Origin: ZCTH02-B3 sp036563895
GTDB lineage: Bacteria > Bacillota > Bacilli > Paenibacillales > Paenibacillaceae
Assembly: GCA_036563895.1 (NCBI GenBank)
Contig: DATCLN010000026.1
Coordinates: 1-13,176, forward strand
Reading direction: 5' to 3'
DNA length: 13,176 nt
Part shown: positions 1 through 6,784 of the stretch, piece after piece
Layout of the letters: each line of letters begins with the position of its first letter
How positions within the stretch are numbered: the first letter of the stretch is position 1
Translations under genes and position numbers: made by a program
The notes under the pieces: model-generated
Seen by the model: the letters and a program-made list of their open reading frames with translations, nothing else
Databases searched by the model: none
What the model was told of the DNA's origin: nothing

Positions 1-683
1 GCGATGCGGATCGTCTCCAGGTCCCGCATCTCGCCCACCAGAATGATGTCCGGGTCCTGGCGGAGCGCCGCGCGGAGCCCGCTGGCGAACGAGATCGTGT
101 CCGTGCCGATCTCCCGCTGGGCGATCAGGCATTTTTTGTTCGAATGGATGTATTCGATCGGATCTTCCAGCGTGATGATGTGCTTGTGCTGCGTCTCGTT
201 GATGTAGTTCAAAATGGCCGCAAGGGTCGTCGATTTCCCGGAACCGGTCGGGCCGGTCACGAGGACGAGCCCCTGGTTTTTGGCCGCGATATCCTTGACC
301 AGGTCGGGCAGCCGGATCTGCTCCAGGGTGGGCACCTTGGAGGACAGCACGCGGAACGCCATGTTGACCTGTCTCCTCTGGCGAAACGCGTTGCCCCGGA
401 AACGGCACACCCCCGGCAGGGTGTAGGCGAAGTCGACCTCGCCCTTCTTGTTGAGCGTCTCCAGCTGCTCGGCGCTGAACACTTCTTTCGCCATGCGGAT
501 GGTGTCTTCCGGCTTCAGAATCGTCGGCACGATCGGCGTCAGGACGCCATTCAGCCGCATGAGCGGCGGGGATCCGGGCGTCAGGTGCACGTCGGAAGCC
601 CGCTGCTCGTAAGCCTGTTCCAGCAGCGACGCCACGGTCGCCGGTTGTCGTTTTTCCGCCAGCGAAATTTCGTTGACCGACAC
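1..683 (-). CDS. pilT: Type IV pilus retraction ATPase PilT (partial, 3' end off the window)
   Basis: Hexameric secretion-type ATPase that powers pilus depolymerisation (retraction) at the inner face of the membrane. Only the first 227 residues are in the window. The start is a GTG at 681-683: an in-frame TAG lies about 20 nt upstream, and a GGGG-type Shine-Dalgarno precedes the GTG by 7 nt. Visible motifs are the PilT N-terminal signature RASDVHLTPG (about 28-37), Walker A GPTGSGKS (144-151), the Asp box LEDPIEY (172-178), the PilT-type QREIGTDT (189-196) and Walker B IILVGEMRD (213-221). The QRE(I/V)G.DT motif and the short N-terminus point to PilT rather than PilB. The C-terminal retraction motif lies beyond the window. 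It follows pilO by 36 nt on the same strand, so it is probably the distal gene of the pilus operon; many clostridial clusters place pilT next to pilB instead. Identification is confident. Confidence 0.95.
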   Translation of the reverse strand, partial: MSVNEISLAEKRQPATVASLLEQAYEQRASDVHLTPGSPPLMRLNGVLTPIVPTILKPEDTIRMAKEVFSAEQLETLNKKGEVDFAYTLPGVCRFRGNAFRQRRQVNMAFRVLSSKVPTLEQIRLPDLVKDIAAKNQGLVLVTGPTGSGKSTTLAAILNYINETQHKHIITLEDPIEYIHSNKKCLIAQREIGTDTISFASGLRAALRQDPDIILVGEMRDLETIRI

Positions 684-719
684 GGTCTTTCCCCTCTCTG
701 CTCCCTACCACGATATCAA

Positions 720-1460
720 CTAGAACGGTACATTCCGGTTGCCGGGTTCCTCGTGCCCGATCGGCAGCGGCTGCGGGAAAAACTGCTGCAACAGCGGCGC
801 ATAGTAGGTGCGGAACGTGAGCTGGCAGCGCATTTGCCGGTTGGGCACGTTGACGGCGACCTGTTCCAGTTGGCCTTCCGCGTTCAGCGTCATCGCGGAC
901 ACATGCCAGATGCGCTCCATCGTCTCGACTTCTTCCAGCAGCCGGCGGATCTGGACGTAGCCTCCCGAAAATTCCACCGAGACGGTGACGGGATACACCG
1001 CATCGCCGAACTGTTCCAGCGTGCTCCGCTCTTCGGCCGACAGGCCGCCGGATTCTTCGCCGGATGCCGCGGAAGTTGCCGCTTCCCTTTTCAGGGGAGA
1101 GAAACCGCTCTGTGCGGCCGACAGCGCCTGCCCGCCAATTTGGATGCTGTAATATCGCATTTTGACATCGGCGACGAGTTCCAGCATGCGCAGTTCCCGA
1201 AGCAGCAGCTCCGGGTAGGGAAGGTCCGGAATTTGCCTTCTGACCTGGGCCAGCCGCACGACGGCGGCGGGGTCTTCCTTCGGCGTTTCCCGTCCTTCCA
1301 GCGCGGCGAGCACCTTCCGGCGTTCATCCAGCTGCCGGGACAGAGCGGCCTTTTCCTCCTGCGCCGGCTGGACGAGGTAGACGTAGGCGGCACCCAGCAG
1401 AAGCAGGATCAGGACGACGGCAAACGCCGCGATTTTCGTTTCCTGGAGCAGCCGCATCAT
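720..1460 (-). CDS. pilO: Type IV pilus alignment protein PilO
   Basis: Bitopic inner-membrane protein of the PilM-PilN-PilO alignment subcomplex, which links the cytoplasmic platform to the pilus machinery. It has 246 residues: a short cytoplasmic N-terminus, one transmembrane helix (about 10-30), a charged coiled-coil-like stretch (about 33-60), and a C-terminal domain of the PilO ferredoxin-like type, within which an acidic, Ser/Gly-rich linker (about 120-145) is inserted. Sequence similarity in this family is weak, so the call rests on topology, length and position directly after pilN. Its ATG overlaps the pilN stop (ATGA), and the SD AAAGGAGG sits about 6 nt before it, inside pilN, so translation is probably coupled. 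A second ATG follows immediately, so the start is uncertain by one codon. pilT follows after 36 nt. Confidence 0.85.
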   Translation of the reverse strand: MMRLLQETKIAAFAVVLILLLLGAAYVYLVQPAQEEKAALSRQLDERRKVLAALEGRETPKEDPAAVVRLAQVRRQIPDLPYPELLLRELRMLELVADVKMRYYSIQIGGQALSAAQSGFSPLKREAATSAASGEESGGLSAEERSTLEQFGDAVYPVTVSVEFSGGYVQIRRLLEEVETMERIWHVSAMTLNAEGQLEQVAVNVPNRQMRCQLTFRTYYAPLLQQFFPQPLPIGHEEPGNRNVPF

Positions 1461-2065
1461 CCGCCGCCTCCTTTGTCAGCCCCGGCAGACGGCGTGTAGG
1501 TCAGCTCGAAGCCCGCTTCCACCACGGGCAGCGTCCCGGGCTCCGCGTCTTCCGCCGGCGCCCGGTTGTTCAGGCTGGTGAGCCGGACCTCCGAAAAATC
1601 CGGGCTTTCCTCCGCCTCGAGCATGAACGCCACGACCTGCTCCACGGTGGCGAACCGGCCGGCCACCCGGATGCTGCCGTCCTCGGTGTACGTAAGCGAC
1701 GTGAGGTTGGCTTCCCGCGGCATGAGCCGCCGCAACCCGTCCAGCACACCGGTCGCTTTCGGCACGGCTTTCCGCAGCGTATCCGGCAAGGCGGTCCAGG
1801 CGGAGACGGGAACGGTGGAACCGCTCTTGACCTGGCGGGCTTCCCGTTCGGAAATGGCGCCGTTCACCCGGGCCAGTTCCGCCTCCAGCCGCCGGGACTG
1901 CGTGACGGCGTCGTTCCACAGCCAACCGACGGCGCCGACGCCGACGACCAGCACAGCTAGCACCAGCAGCGGTTTGACCGGGGAATGCGCCTCCCCCTCA
2001 AGCTCCTCGTCGATTTGCAACAGATTGATTTCGAGCGGCGAGCTGTTCACGACCGTTTCGCTCAT
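1457..2065 (-). CDS. pilN: Type IV pilus assembly protein PilN
   Basis: Inner-membrane partner of PilO that docks on cytoplasmic PilM. I start it at ATG 2063-2065 (202 residues). The frame stays open further upstream, but that part only overlaps pilM in another frame. The N-terminus carries EINLL at about residues 13-17, the conserved INLL(P) PilM-binding peptide of the family; the usual Pro is Gln here. One transmembrane helix follows (about 30-50), then a coiled-coil stretch (about 53-75) and a PilN-type C-terminal domain with SIRVAGRF-like beta-strand segments. The pilM stop lies 2 nt before this start and the SD is weak (AAGGG), so translational coupling to pilM is likely. The 3' end overlaps pilO by 4 nt. 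Confidence 0.88.
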   Translation of the reverse strand: MSETVVNSSPLEINLLQIDEELEGEAHSPVKPLLVLAVLVVGVGAVGWLWNDAVTQSRRLEAELARVNGAISEREARQVKSGSTVPVSAWTALPDTLRKAVPKATGVLDGLRRLMPREANLTSLTYTEDGSIRVAGRFATVEQVVAFMLEAEESPDFSEVRLTSLNNRAPAEDAEPGTLPVVEAGFELTYTPSAGADKGGGG

Positions 2066-2067
2066 CG

Positions 2068-3012
2068 TCACGCACCCTTCATGGCCAGCCCGATCGGCAC
2101 GGCGAACGACTTGTGCGACGGTTCGAAATTGGTCAGCGCGCCGTCCACCGGCATTTGCAAAATCCGTTCGAATTCTTCCTCCATATTCTGCCTGAGGGTC
2201 TCGCAAAGCGACGGATCTCCGACCAGAATGAGCTGTCGGACATCCTCCTGATCCGAAGCGACGTTATACCGGTAATAGTTCATGACTCGGCCCAGCTCGA
2301 TGGACAGCTGCCGGGCGTACACCGCATTGCGGTCCTCATCCTCGTCCGGCAAAAACGCGGACTGCATCTGCACGGTGCGGAAAAACACCGGATAGCCGCC
2401 GACGAAAATGCTGATGTCCGCCCGTTCGTTTTCCGCATCCAGCAGCAGGAACCGCTCCGGAAGCGTCTGGCCGTAGGCGCGCAGGCCGCGGATGAGCAAC
2501 CGGAAAAGGGCGAGAGGCGCCGTATCCACGGCCACCGGTTGCAGACCCGCGTTTCTCACCACCCGGACGTACTGTTCGACCACTTCCATCGGGCTGGCGA
2601 AGATGATCACTTCCTGGTCCTCTTTCCCCTGCCGCACCGTCACGAAATCAAACACGGGATTGCGGAAGGGAAGCTGCGTTTCGCCGCTGTGCAGTTCCAC
2701 GTCGATCAGGTTGCGCAGCTCCTTCTCCCGGACACGCGGAAACGTCGCCTTTCGCAGGATGACGCTGGAAGTCGGGATGGTCAGGCTCACTTCCGCTCCC
2801 GCCAGCGACAGCTGCCGGACATGATCGGAGAGCTGGTGGATCAGCCCCTCCTCGTCCAGGATTTTTCCTTCCTTGATCGTCCCCTCGGCAAGCGGAATGG
2901 CGCGGAACAAGACGATCCGGCTGCCGGACGGTCCGGCGGCGGCGACCAGCTTCACCTGCCGGTCAAGAAACTGCAAGCCGCACCGTCTCTTGTTGCGAAT
3001 CTTCCCGAACAT
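2068..3012 (-). CDS. pilM: Type IV pilus assembly protein PilM (actin-like)
   Basis: Cytoplasmic actin-like (FtsA/PilM fold) protein that binds the PilN N-terminal peptide and couples the ATPase platform to PilN-PilO. The start at ATG 3010-3012 gives 314 residues. An ATG three codons earlier is only 2 nt from the AAGGAG Shine-Dalgarno, while this one is 11 nt away. The family pattern is visible: an interdomain region with VELHSGETQLPF (about 106-117), the phosphate-2-like segment LLLDAENERADISIF (about 190-204) and an adenosine-side motif LILVGDPSLC (about 261-270). The first phosphate motif is degenerate: CGLQFLD replaces the usual GIDIGss, so nucleotide binding may be weakened or lost. It lies 105 nt after the pilin gene, across a hairpin, and 2 nt before pilN. 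Confidence 0.9.
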   Translation of the reverse strand: MFGKIRNKRRCGLQFLDRQVKLVAAAGPSGSRIVLFRAIPLAEGTIKEGKILDEEGLIHQLSDHVRQLSLAGAEVSLTIPTSSVILRKATFPRVREKELRNLIDVELHSGETQLPFRNPVFDFVTVRQGKEDQEVIIFASPMEVVEQYVRVVRNAGLQPVAVDTAPLALFRLLIRGLRAYGQTLPERFLLLDAENERADISIFVGGYPVFFRTVQMQSAFLPDEDEDRNAVYARQLSIELGRVMNYYRYNVASDQEDVRQLILVGDPSLCETLRQNMEEEFERILQMPVDGALTNFEPSHKSFAVPIGLAMKGA

Positions 3013-3067
3013 GTGCGGCATCTCTCCTTAAATGTGCTTTTGTTCTGTTTGAAACGGGAGGCGCCGC

Positions 3068-3086
3068 GCCGGAGGGAAGCTCCGGC
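3068..3086 (-). other. Intergenic hairpin between the pilin gene and pilM
   Basis: Perfect 7-bp stem with a 5-nt loop (transcript strand GCCGGAG, CTTCC, CTCCGGC), about 30 nt after the pilin stop and 55 nt before the pilM start. No run of U follows, so it does not look like a complete intrinsic terminator. Seen directly: the stem. Inferred: it may protect the 3' end of a pilin mRNA or attenuate transcription into pilM, so that pilin exceeds the machinery proteins. Confidence 0.55.
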
Positions 3087-3117
3087 TCCGACGCGACGCG
3101 GATGCGTTTGCTTTCCG

Positions 3118-3681
3118 TCAGGGGGTGCCACTATTGAAAGGTGCGGTTTTGATGTCCGCTTCCAGGACAAATTCGGATTGAAATACTTGCCTGTTTTTGC
3201 TGTCTATCAACTTAACTTCATACCGATATTGTCCGTTGGCCTGGATTCGGTGAATTCTCACCACGGAATTGTCTTTGTCATAGAATCCGCCTGAGTTTTC
3301 GGGATCCCTGGGCACCGATTCCAGGTAACCTTTCGCCACCAAATCTCCAATCGGAACATCGATCGTGTCTGTAGTAAACGGATTGCTGCTGGGATCCGGG
3401 CCCGGCACTTGACCCGTGCCCAGGGTATATGCACTTCCATCGGGTTTCGTGAGCGGAAAATCTTCCGCCGTGATCGCATAACGGGCGGCGTCGACGATCA
3501 TTTGCGCGTTGGAGCGATGGGCTTCCTTTTTGGTCTTGGAGATGATCGCCCCAATGGACGGGACGGCGATGGCGGCGATGATGGCCAGAATGACGATGAC
3601 CGCCAGAAGCTCGATCAGCGTGAGTCCCTTTTCATTTGCCAGCAAACCTTTGCGTTTTTGTTCCGCAACCACAGCTTGCAT
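3118..3681 (-). CDS. Major type IV prepilin (class III signal peptide)
   Basis: Structural pilus subunit. I choose ATG 3679-3681 (187 residues), preceded by GGGAGG with 10-nt spacing. It gives a 19-residue leader, normal for prepilins, whereas an ATG at 3744 would give 40. The prepilin peptidase site is NEKG|LTLIELL: cleavage after Gly19, Leu at +1 and the conserved Glu at +5. The hydrophobic assembly helix runs about 20-45 and includes VPSIGAI; a hydrophilic globular domain follows. There is no cysteine pair, so no disulfide-bounded D-region. The C-terminal half is markedly AT-richer (about 46% GC over 3121-3300) than neighbouring genes (about 60%), which suggests diversification or exchange. 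It is the only pilin gene in the window, lying between pilC and pilM. It could be called pilA, but pilin naming is not uniform, so no symbol is given. Confidence 0.92.
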   Translation of the reverse strand: MQAVVAEQKRKGLLANEKGLTLIELLAVIVILAIIAAIAVPSIGAIISKTKKEAHRSNAQMIVDAARYAITAEDFPLTKPDGSAYTLGTGQVPGPDPSSNPFTTDTIDVPIGDLVAKGYLESVPRDPENSGGFYDKDNSVVRIHRIQANGQYRYEVKLIDSKNRQVFQSEFVLEADIKTAPFNSGTP

Positions 3682-3685
3682 GTTT

Positions 3686-3748
3686 TCACAACCTCCCTTG
3701 TATTCGAAGGTTTTTTCGGGCATGGGAACCGGAATTGCCGTCATTCAC
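3686..3748 (-). CDS. Possible 20-codon leader peptide upstream of the pilin gene
   Basis: A GTG at 3746-3748 lies 6 nt after the GGAGG of a very strong Shine-Dalgarno and opens a 20-codon frame ending in TGA (3686-3688), 4 nt before the chosen pilin ATG. An alternative start from the same SD is ATG 3742-3744 (10-nt spacing), which is in frame with the pilin and would give a 208-residue protein with a 40-residue leader. The peptide itself resembles nothing I know. It could couple ribosomes onto the pilin start or be an accident of the strong SD. Low confidence as a real gene. Confidence 0.25.
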   Translation of the reverse strand: MNDGNSGSHARKNLRIQGRL

Positions 3749-3750
3749 GC

Positions 3751-3762
3751 ATCACCTCCTTT
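3751..3762 (-). promoter_or_regulatory. Perfect anti-SD-complementary ribosome binding site upstream of the pilin
   Basis: The transcript strand reads AAAGGAGGTGAT, complementary over its whole length to the 3' end of Gram-positive 16S rRNA. It sits 12 nt after the pilC stop. It is the strongest SD I noticed in the window, yet it is about 70 nt from the ATG that best fits a prepilin, which has its own SD (GGGAGG at about 3692-3697). Seen directly; which start it serves is unresolved. Confidence 0.7.
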
Positions 3763-3774
3763 CAAGGGCGCTGA

Positions 3775-4986
3775 TCATTGCAGATACGTTTCGTAGATTT
3801 TGAACATCGGCGTCATGACCGCCATGACGATGAACCCGACCACGCCGGCCACGATGAGCAGCATGAGCGGCTCGATGATCGCCTTCAGGCGGTCCACCGT
3901 TTGGTCCACTTCGTTTTCATAAAATTCTGCAACTTTCAGCAACATGTGGTCGATTTGGCCTGTCTCCTCCCCCACGCGGAGCATGGAAAGGACCAGCTTG
4001 GGGAACAGACCGCTCTCCCCGAAGGGCTCGCTGAGCTGCTTCCCTTCCGACAGGCTGGCTTTGGAATCGGCGAGCACTTCCTCGAGCACCCGGTTGCCGA
4101 CCACCTTGGAAGTCACGTCGATGGCCTGCAGGACGGGCACGCCGCTGGTGTAGAGCGAGGCCAGCGTCCGGCTCATCCGGGCGATCGCCGCCTTCCGGAA
4201 AACATCTCCGAAAACAGGCATGCGGAATTTGAACCGGTCCAGGGAACGCCTGCCTTCTTCCGTGCCGGCCATGACCCGCAGCCCGGCCGCCGCGCCGGTG
4301 CCGAGCAGCAGCATCAGCCACCAGAAGTTGACGACGAAATCGCTGGCGCCCATGATCGCCCGCGTCACGAAGGGCAGTTCGACGCCCTGTTCCTCGAACA
4401 TGCCGGCGAACGTCGGCACGATCTTGAGCAGCAGGAAGATGACGACGCCGATGGCCAGCACCAGCACGATGATCGGATAGGTCATGGCGGACTTGACCTT
4501 CTGGATCGTCTTGTGTTCCTTCTCGTAGTGGTCCGCCATCCTCGCCAGCACGTCGTCCAGCGAGCCGCCGGATTCGCCGGAGGCGATCATGTTGACGAAC
4601 ATTTCGGGGAAAATCTTCGGATGATCGCCCATCGCCCGGGACAGCTGCAGGCCGTTGCGCACTTTCTCCGTCACGTCCGTGAGCGCCGCCCGCAAATTTT
4701 TGGACGGGGTCTGCTCCTGCATGATTTCCAGCGACTGGTCCACCTGGATGCCGGAGCGGATCAGCGTGGCGAACTGCCGGCAAAACAGCACGAAATGCTC
4801 CAGCTTCACCGGGCGGCCGATGGTGATTTCCCGCTCTATCAGCCGTTCCCGTCTCTCCTGGACGCTGCGGACCGTGAGACCTTTCTCCCGCAGCTCCTGG
4901 ATGGCGGCCGTCTTGGAGACGGAGCGGTGGACGCCCTTCACTTTTTTGCCGGCGGCCGTGACGGCTTCGTAGACGAAAAGGGGCAT
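3775..4986 (-). CDS. pilC: Type IV pilus inner-membrane platform protein PilC (GspF family)
   Basis: Polytopic membrane protein on which the PilB and PilT motors act. The start at ATG 4984-4986 has GGAGG 11 nt upstream and gives 403 residues, the usual family length. A GTG four codons earlier overlaps that SD and is rejected. The N-terminus PLFVYEAV is typical of PilC. Two GspF repeats span about 67-190 and 270-393, each with the family pattern of a helical domain ending in a membrane segment: FCRQFATLIRSGI (68-80) with GESGGSLDDVL (137-147), and MSRTLASLYTSGVPVL (271-286) with GEETGQIDHML (339-349). Transmembrane helices are at about 169-189, 219-239 and 372-392. It lies 39 nt after pilB and directly before the pilin. 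Confidence 0.96.
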   Translation of the reverse strand: MPLFVYEAVTAAGKKVKGVHRSVSKTAAIQELREKGLTVRSVQERRERLIEREITIGRPVKLEHFVLFCRQFATLIRSGIQVDQSLEIMQEQTPSKNLRAALTDVTEKVRNGLQLSRAMGDHPKIFPEMFVNMIASGESGGSLDDVLARMADHYEKEHKTIQKVKSAMTYPIIVLVLAIGVVIFLLLKIVPTFAGMFEEQGVELPFVTRAIMGASDFVVNFWWLMLLLGTGAAAGLRVMAGTEEGRRSLDRFKFRMPVFGDVFRKAAIARMSRTLASLYTSGVPVLQAIDVTSKVVGNRVLEEVLADSKASLSEGKQLSEPFGESGLFPKLVLSMLRVGEETGQIDHMLLKVAEFYENEVDQTVDRLKAIIEPLMLLIVAGVVGFIVMAVMTPMFKIYETYLQ

Positions 4987-5025
4987 GCAGACGTTCACCT
5001 CCAGATCTCCGCAATGACGGGCCGC

Positions 5026-6747
5026 CTATTCCTCGGCGACCGCCTTCCACACTTCGTCGCAGGTGGTCACGCCCGCCAGGGTCTTGCTCATGCCGTCGTA
5101 AAGCATGCTGGTGAACCCCTTGCTTGCGGCGATTTCCTTCAGCTCGTCCAGCGGGCGGTTCTTGGCGATGGCCCGTCGCATCTCCTCATCGATGACGAGC
5201 ACTTCGTGAATCGCCACCCGCCCTTTGTAACCGGTTTTGTTGCAGGCATGGCACCCTTTGCCCCGCATCACCGACGTCAGGTTTTCGGTGACCACCGAAA
5301 TCGGCGCGCTGAACGTGCCCGCATGCCGCCTCTCTTCGCTGAGCAGACCGAGCTCTTCCAGCTGCCGCCGCTCGTCTTCCCGCAGCGGGCTGGGGGCGGC
5401 GCACTCCTTGCACACGCGCCGGACGAGCCGCTGGGCGACGACGCAGTTGAGCGAGGACGCGATCAGGTACGGTTCGATGCCCATGTCGATCAGCCGGCTG
5501 ACGGTGCTAAGGGCGCTGTTGGTGTGGATCGTGCTGAGCACCAGGTGCCCGGTGAGCGAAGCGCGCACGGCGATCTCGGCCGTTTCCGCGTCGCGGATCT
5601 CGCCGACCATGACGATGTTCGGGTCCTGGCGCAGGATGGAGCGCAGCCCGGAAGCGAAGGTCAGCCCGACCTGCGGGTTCACCTGGACCTGGGTGATGCC
5701 CTCCAGCTTGTATTCCACCGGGTCCTCGATGGTGATGATTTTCACGTCCGGCCCGTTCAGCCGGCGCAGGGCCGTATACAGGGTCGACGTCTTGCCGCTG
5801 CCCGTCGGGCCGCTGATCAGGATGATGCCGTTCGGGCGCTGGATCATTTTCTCGAATTGCGCCAGGTTCTCCGGGCTGAAGCCCAGATCGCGCATCGACT
5901 TGACCCCCGCCGACTGGTCGAGGATCCGCAGCACGATGCTCTCGCCGTGCACGGTCGGCAGCGTCGAGATGCGGATGTCGATGCGGCGCGAGTCGATCTG
6001 CACCTGGATCCGGCCGTCCTGGGGCACCCGACGCTCGGTGATGTTCAGCCTGGAAATGATCTTGAGCCGCGCGGTCAACACGCCCTGCATGTTCTTTGGC
6101 AGCGTTTTCTCCTGATGCAGCACCCCGTCCACCCGGTAGCGGACCACCACGTTCTTTTCCCCCGGCTCGATGTGGATGTCGCTCGCCCGCTGGGCGACGG
6201 CGCCCTGGATGATCTGGTTGACCAGCTTGACGATCGGCGACGACTGGCTCTGCGCCTCTTCGATGTCGTCCGCCGAGCCGTCCCACTCGATCTCCTCCAT
6301 GAGTTCCTCGACGGTTTCCTCGAGGCCGTAGTGGCGGCTGATCGCCTGCTCGATTTCCGAGCGGGGGGCGATGACCGGCTGGACGCTGGCGTTAAGCGCC
6401 AGCCGGATTTCTTCGATCGCTTCGTAATTGAGCGGGTCCTCCATGGCGACGACAACCTTGCCGTCGCTGATGCGGAGCGGGATGATGCAGTGCTTGCGCG
6501 CCAGGCTCTCCGGCACCTGCGACAGGACCTGCGGGTCGATCTTCGCGTCATAGAGGCTGACGGCCGAAAATCCGAGCTGGAACTCCAGCGCTTCCACCAG
6601 CTGGCGCTCCGTGATATATCCGAGATCGAGCAGCACCGCGCCCAGCTTCTTTTTCACTTCCTGCTGCTTTTTCAGCGCTTCTTCCAGCTGTTCTTCGGTG
6701 ATGATGCCGCTGGAGACCAGAAGTTCCCCGAGTTTCAAGGCGCCCAC
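5026..6747 (-). CDS. pilB: Type IV pilus extension ATPase PilB (GspE/PulE family)
   Basis: Cytoplasmic hexameric ATPase that drives pilus polymerisation. It has 573 residues. The N-terminal GspE domain begins KLGELLVSSGIITEEQL. A linker precedes the ATPase core: RASDIHIEPGEKNVVVRYRV (about 187-206), Walker A GPTGSGKTS (313-321), Asp box ITIEDPVEY (338-346), Walker B IVMVGEIRD (378-386), His box HLVLSTIHTN (401-410), and a zinc-binding tetracysteine C446/C449 and C499/C502. These cysteines and the long N-terminus separate it from PilT. An in-frame TGA lies two codons before the GTG at 6745-6747, which has almost no room for an SD. A TTG three codons later (6736-6738) has GAGGGG about 8 nt upstream and would give the family-typical MKLGELLV start, so the true start may be 6738. 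It is preceded by the VanW-like gene (37 nt) and followed by pilC. Confidence 0.97.
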   Translation of the reverse strand: MGALKLGELLVSSGIITEEQLEEALKKQQEVKKKLGAVLLDLGYITERQLVEALEFQLGFSAVSLYDAKIDPQVLSQVPESLARKHCIIPLRISDGKVVVAMEDPLNYEAIEEIRLALNASVQPVIAPRSEIEQAISRHYGLEETVEELMEEIEWDGSADDIEEAQSQSSPIVKLVNQIIQGAVAQRASDIHIEPGEKNVVVRYRVDGVLHQEKTLPKNMQGVLTARLKIISRLNITERRVPQDGRIQVQIDSRRIDIRISTLPTVHGESIVLRILDQSAGVKSMRDLGFSPENLAQFEKMIQRPNGIILISGPTGSGKTSTLYTALRRLNGPDVKIITIEDPVEYKLEGITQVQVNPQVGLTFASGLRSILRQDPNIVMVGEIRDAETAEIAVRASLTGHLVLSTIHTNSALSTVSRLIDMGIEPYLIASSLNCVVAQRLVRRVCKECAAPSPLREDERRQLEELGLLSEERRHAGTFSAPISVVTENLTSVMRGKGCHACNKTGYKGRVAIHEVLVIDEEMRRAIAKNRPLDELKEIAASKGFTSMLYDGMSKTLAGVTTCDEVWKAVAEE

Positions 6748-6784
6748 CCCTCAAGGAAAGGATTGGCGTTGGCAAGCATTCGTC

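Noticed and set aside
144..1499. 451-residue plus-strand open frame
   Set aside because: Antisense to pilT and pilO; His/Arg/Gln-rich low-information sequence.
2066..2206. Longer N-terminus for PilN, starting within pilM
   Set aside because: The extra 47 codons overlap conserved pilM sequence in another frame; the ATG at 2065 gives the family-typical INLL N-terminus.
3068..3086. Intrinsic terminator after the pilin gene
   Set aside because: The stem is good, but no U-run follows, so it is listed as a hairpin only.
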